Assembly: GCA_937888805.1 (NCBI GenBank)
Contig: CALBEY010000110.1
Span: forward strand, 1-64,000
Direction: 5' to 3'
Source: an uncultured Burkholderiaceae bacterium
Lineage (GTDB): Bacteria > Pseudomonadota > Gammaproteobacteria > Burkholderiales > Burkholderiaceae_B
DNA: 64,000 nucleotides
This document shows positions 63,021-64,000 of this stretch, piece by piece. The notes under the pieces are model-generated. The model was given only the letters and a program-made list of their open reading frames with translations, searched no databases and was not told the origin of the DNA. Each line of letters starts with the position of its first letter. Position 1 is the stretch's first letter. Both the position numbers and the translations under genes were made by a program.

Positions 63021-64000
63021 ATGAGTCAATTTTGGAGCCCCGTGGTTCGTTCGTTGCAGCCGTATGTTCCAGGCGAGCAGCCTTTGGTTGAGAACCTAAT
63101 CAAATTAAATACCAACGAGCATCCCTATGGCCCTTCACCTCGGGCGTTGGCAGCCATTGCAGCCGCGACTAACGATAGCCTCAGACTCTATCCAGATCCC
63201 GCCGCTGGTGCACTCAAGCAGGCACTGGCCAAGCGTTACGGCTTAAGTGTCGATCAAGTGTTTGTTGGCAATGGCTCGGATGAGGTTTTGGCGCACGCTT
63301 TTTTTGCCCTTCTTAATCAAGAGCGGCCTTTATTGTTTCCTGACCTGACCTATGGGTTTTACCCCGTTTACTGTCAGTTATTCGGGATCAAGCACCGATT
63401 GGTGCCACTTGACGAGGCATTCAAGATTAGAGTTAGCGACTACATGGGGCAAGGCGAGCAACAGGCGGGCGCGATTATTTTTCCCAATCCCAACGCACCC
63501 ACTGGGCGAGCTTTACCGCTGTCCGATATTGAAGCGGTTGTTCGAGCGAATCCAACCATTCCCGTTGTCATCGATGAGGCGTACGTGGATTTTGGTGCGC
63601 AAAGTGCTGTGGCGCTTCTGGGGCAATACCCTAACCTGTTGGTGGTGCATTCCATGTCAAAGTCTCGCTCTTTGGCGGGTTTGAGGGTTGGTTATGCCCT
63701 CGGAGCACCGGATTTGGTGGTGGGTTTGGAACGAGTCAAAGATAGTTTCAATTCTTACCCCCTCGACCGACTGGCTCAGGCCGGTGCCTTGGCTGCTGTT
63801 GAAGACACGGCCTATTACGAAGCGGCGAGCCAAAGGGTGGTCGCTACCCGGGACCAGTTGACGGCCAGTTTGCAAGGTCTTGGCTTCGAAGTGTTGCCTT
63901 CGAATGCTAATTTTGTGTTTGCTCGCCACCCTGAGTATCAGGGTAAAAAATTAGCGGACTGGTTGCGCGAACGCGCTATTTTGGTTCGACATTTCAAACA
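63021..64000 (+). CDS. hisC: Histidinol-phosphate aminotransferase (partial, runs off right edge)
   Basis: HisC is the PLP-dependent aminotransferase of histidine synthesis. It starts at ATG 63021, 6 bp after der, and stays open to the window end: 326 codons visible of an expected ~360. Motifs: [14 protein letters not shown] near residue 27, [12 protein letters not shown] near 84, [12 protein letters not shown] with the PLP-contacting Asn near 155, [10 protein letters not shown] near 180, and the PLP lysine Lys214 in [18 protein letters not shown]. No other his genes are within the window. Confidence 0.93.
   Translation, partial: MSQFWSPVVRSLQPYVPGEQPLVENLIKLNTNEHPYGPSPRALAAIAAATNDSLRLYPDPAAGALKQALAKRYGLSVDQVFVGNGSDEVLAHAFFALLNQERPLLFPDLTYGFYPVYCQLFGIKHRLVPLDEAFKIRVSDYMGQGEQQAGAIIFPNPNAPTGRALPLSDIEAVVRANPTIPVVIDEAYVDFGAQSAVALLGQYPNLLVVHSMSKSRSLAGLRVGYALGAPDLVVGLERVKDSFNSYPLDRLAQAGALAAVEDTAYYEAASQRVVATRDQLTASLQGLGFEVLPSNANFVFARHPEYQGKKLADWLRERAILVRHFK

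Noticed and set aside
1-64000. CRISPR arrays, insertion sequences, rRNA genes, prophage
   Set aside because: No regularly spaced repeats, transposase or phage-like frames, or rRNA sequence were seen on reading both strands.

Overview
The window is a chromosomal segment of a betaproteobacterium, most likely order Burkholderiales and probably near the Alcaligenaceae. This rests on gene order rather than a database match. The blocks tkt-gap-pgk ... fba-purC-purE-purK-tsaC, rlmN-rodZ-ispG-hisS-yfgM-bamB-der and rpsP-rimM-trmD are characteristic, and the proteins read as ordinary members of those families. Coding density is very high, many neighbours overlap by 4 nt (ATGA or GTGA), and no gap exceeds about 300 bp. 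There is one RNA gene, tRNA-His. I saw no insertion sequence, integrase, CRISPR array or rRNA.

Layout. 1-4.6 kb: an unrecognised protein possibly related to FAD-linked oxidases, malic enzyme maeB, an orphan barstar-like gene and rsmE. 4.7-9.0 kb: tktA, gapA and pgk, closed by a strong terminator inside a run of four stem-loops. 9.1-13.7 kb: a DUF3141 (PHA-synthase-like alpha/beta hydrolase) protein with a histone-H1-like tail, mog, and a methyltransferase, in the place where pyk is often found. 13.9-19.0 kb: fba, purC, a tiny GNAT-like gene, purE, purK and tsaC. 19.0-25.8 kb: an acyl-CoA module (glutaryl-CoA dehydrogenase, a ThDP enzyme, a LysR regulator, a CaiB-type CoA transferase and an AidB-like acyl-CoA dehydrogenase). 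25.9-32.1 kb: a RodZ-like protein, purU, an L-2-hydroxyglutarate-oxidase-like enzyme, a flavin reductase, pdxH, chaC and an MFS transporter. 32.2-36.8 kb: tcdA, then a sugar-acid-type trio (D-2-hydroxyacid dehydrogenase, IlvD/EDD dehydratase, RraA-family protein). 36.9-38.5 kb: tRNA-His and cls.

38.6-47.2 kb is the most distinctive region. It is an eight-gene, tightly overlapping operon that reads as a type IVb pilus assembly locus of the kind known from IncI plasmid R64 and from integrative conjugative elements. It contains a PilL/TcpQ-like lipoprotein, the PilN secretin lipoprotein, PilO, PilP, the PilQ ATPase, the PilR inner-membrane platform, the PilS prepilin and a PilV-like minor pilin. 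It sits between housekeeping genes (cls and alaS), with no conjugation genes, shufflon recombinase, PilM, PilT or dedicated prepilin peptidase in view.

47.2-64 kb returns to housekeeping: alaS, a TusA-family gene, rpsP-rimM-trmD (rplS absent), valS on the opposite strand, ndk, rlmN, a RodZ-like gene lacking the periplasmic domain, ispG, hisS, yfgM, bamB, der and the 5' part of hisC, which runs off the right edge.

Functionally, tkt/gap/pgk/fba provide central carbon flow and maeB supplies pyruvate and NADPH. The pur genes and purU serve purine and one-carbon metabolism. tsaC and tcdA act at the start and end of t6A/ct6A tRNA modification. All assignments come from reading the translated sequence and recalling family motifs. 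No homology search was run.
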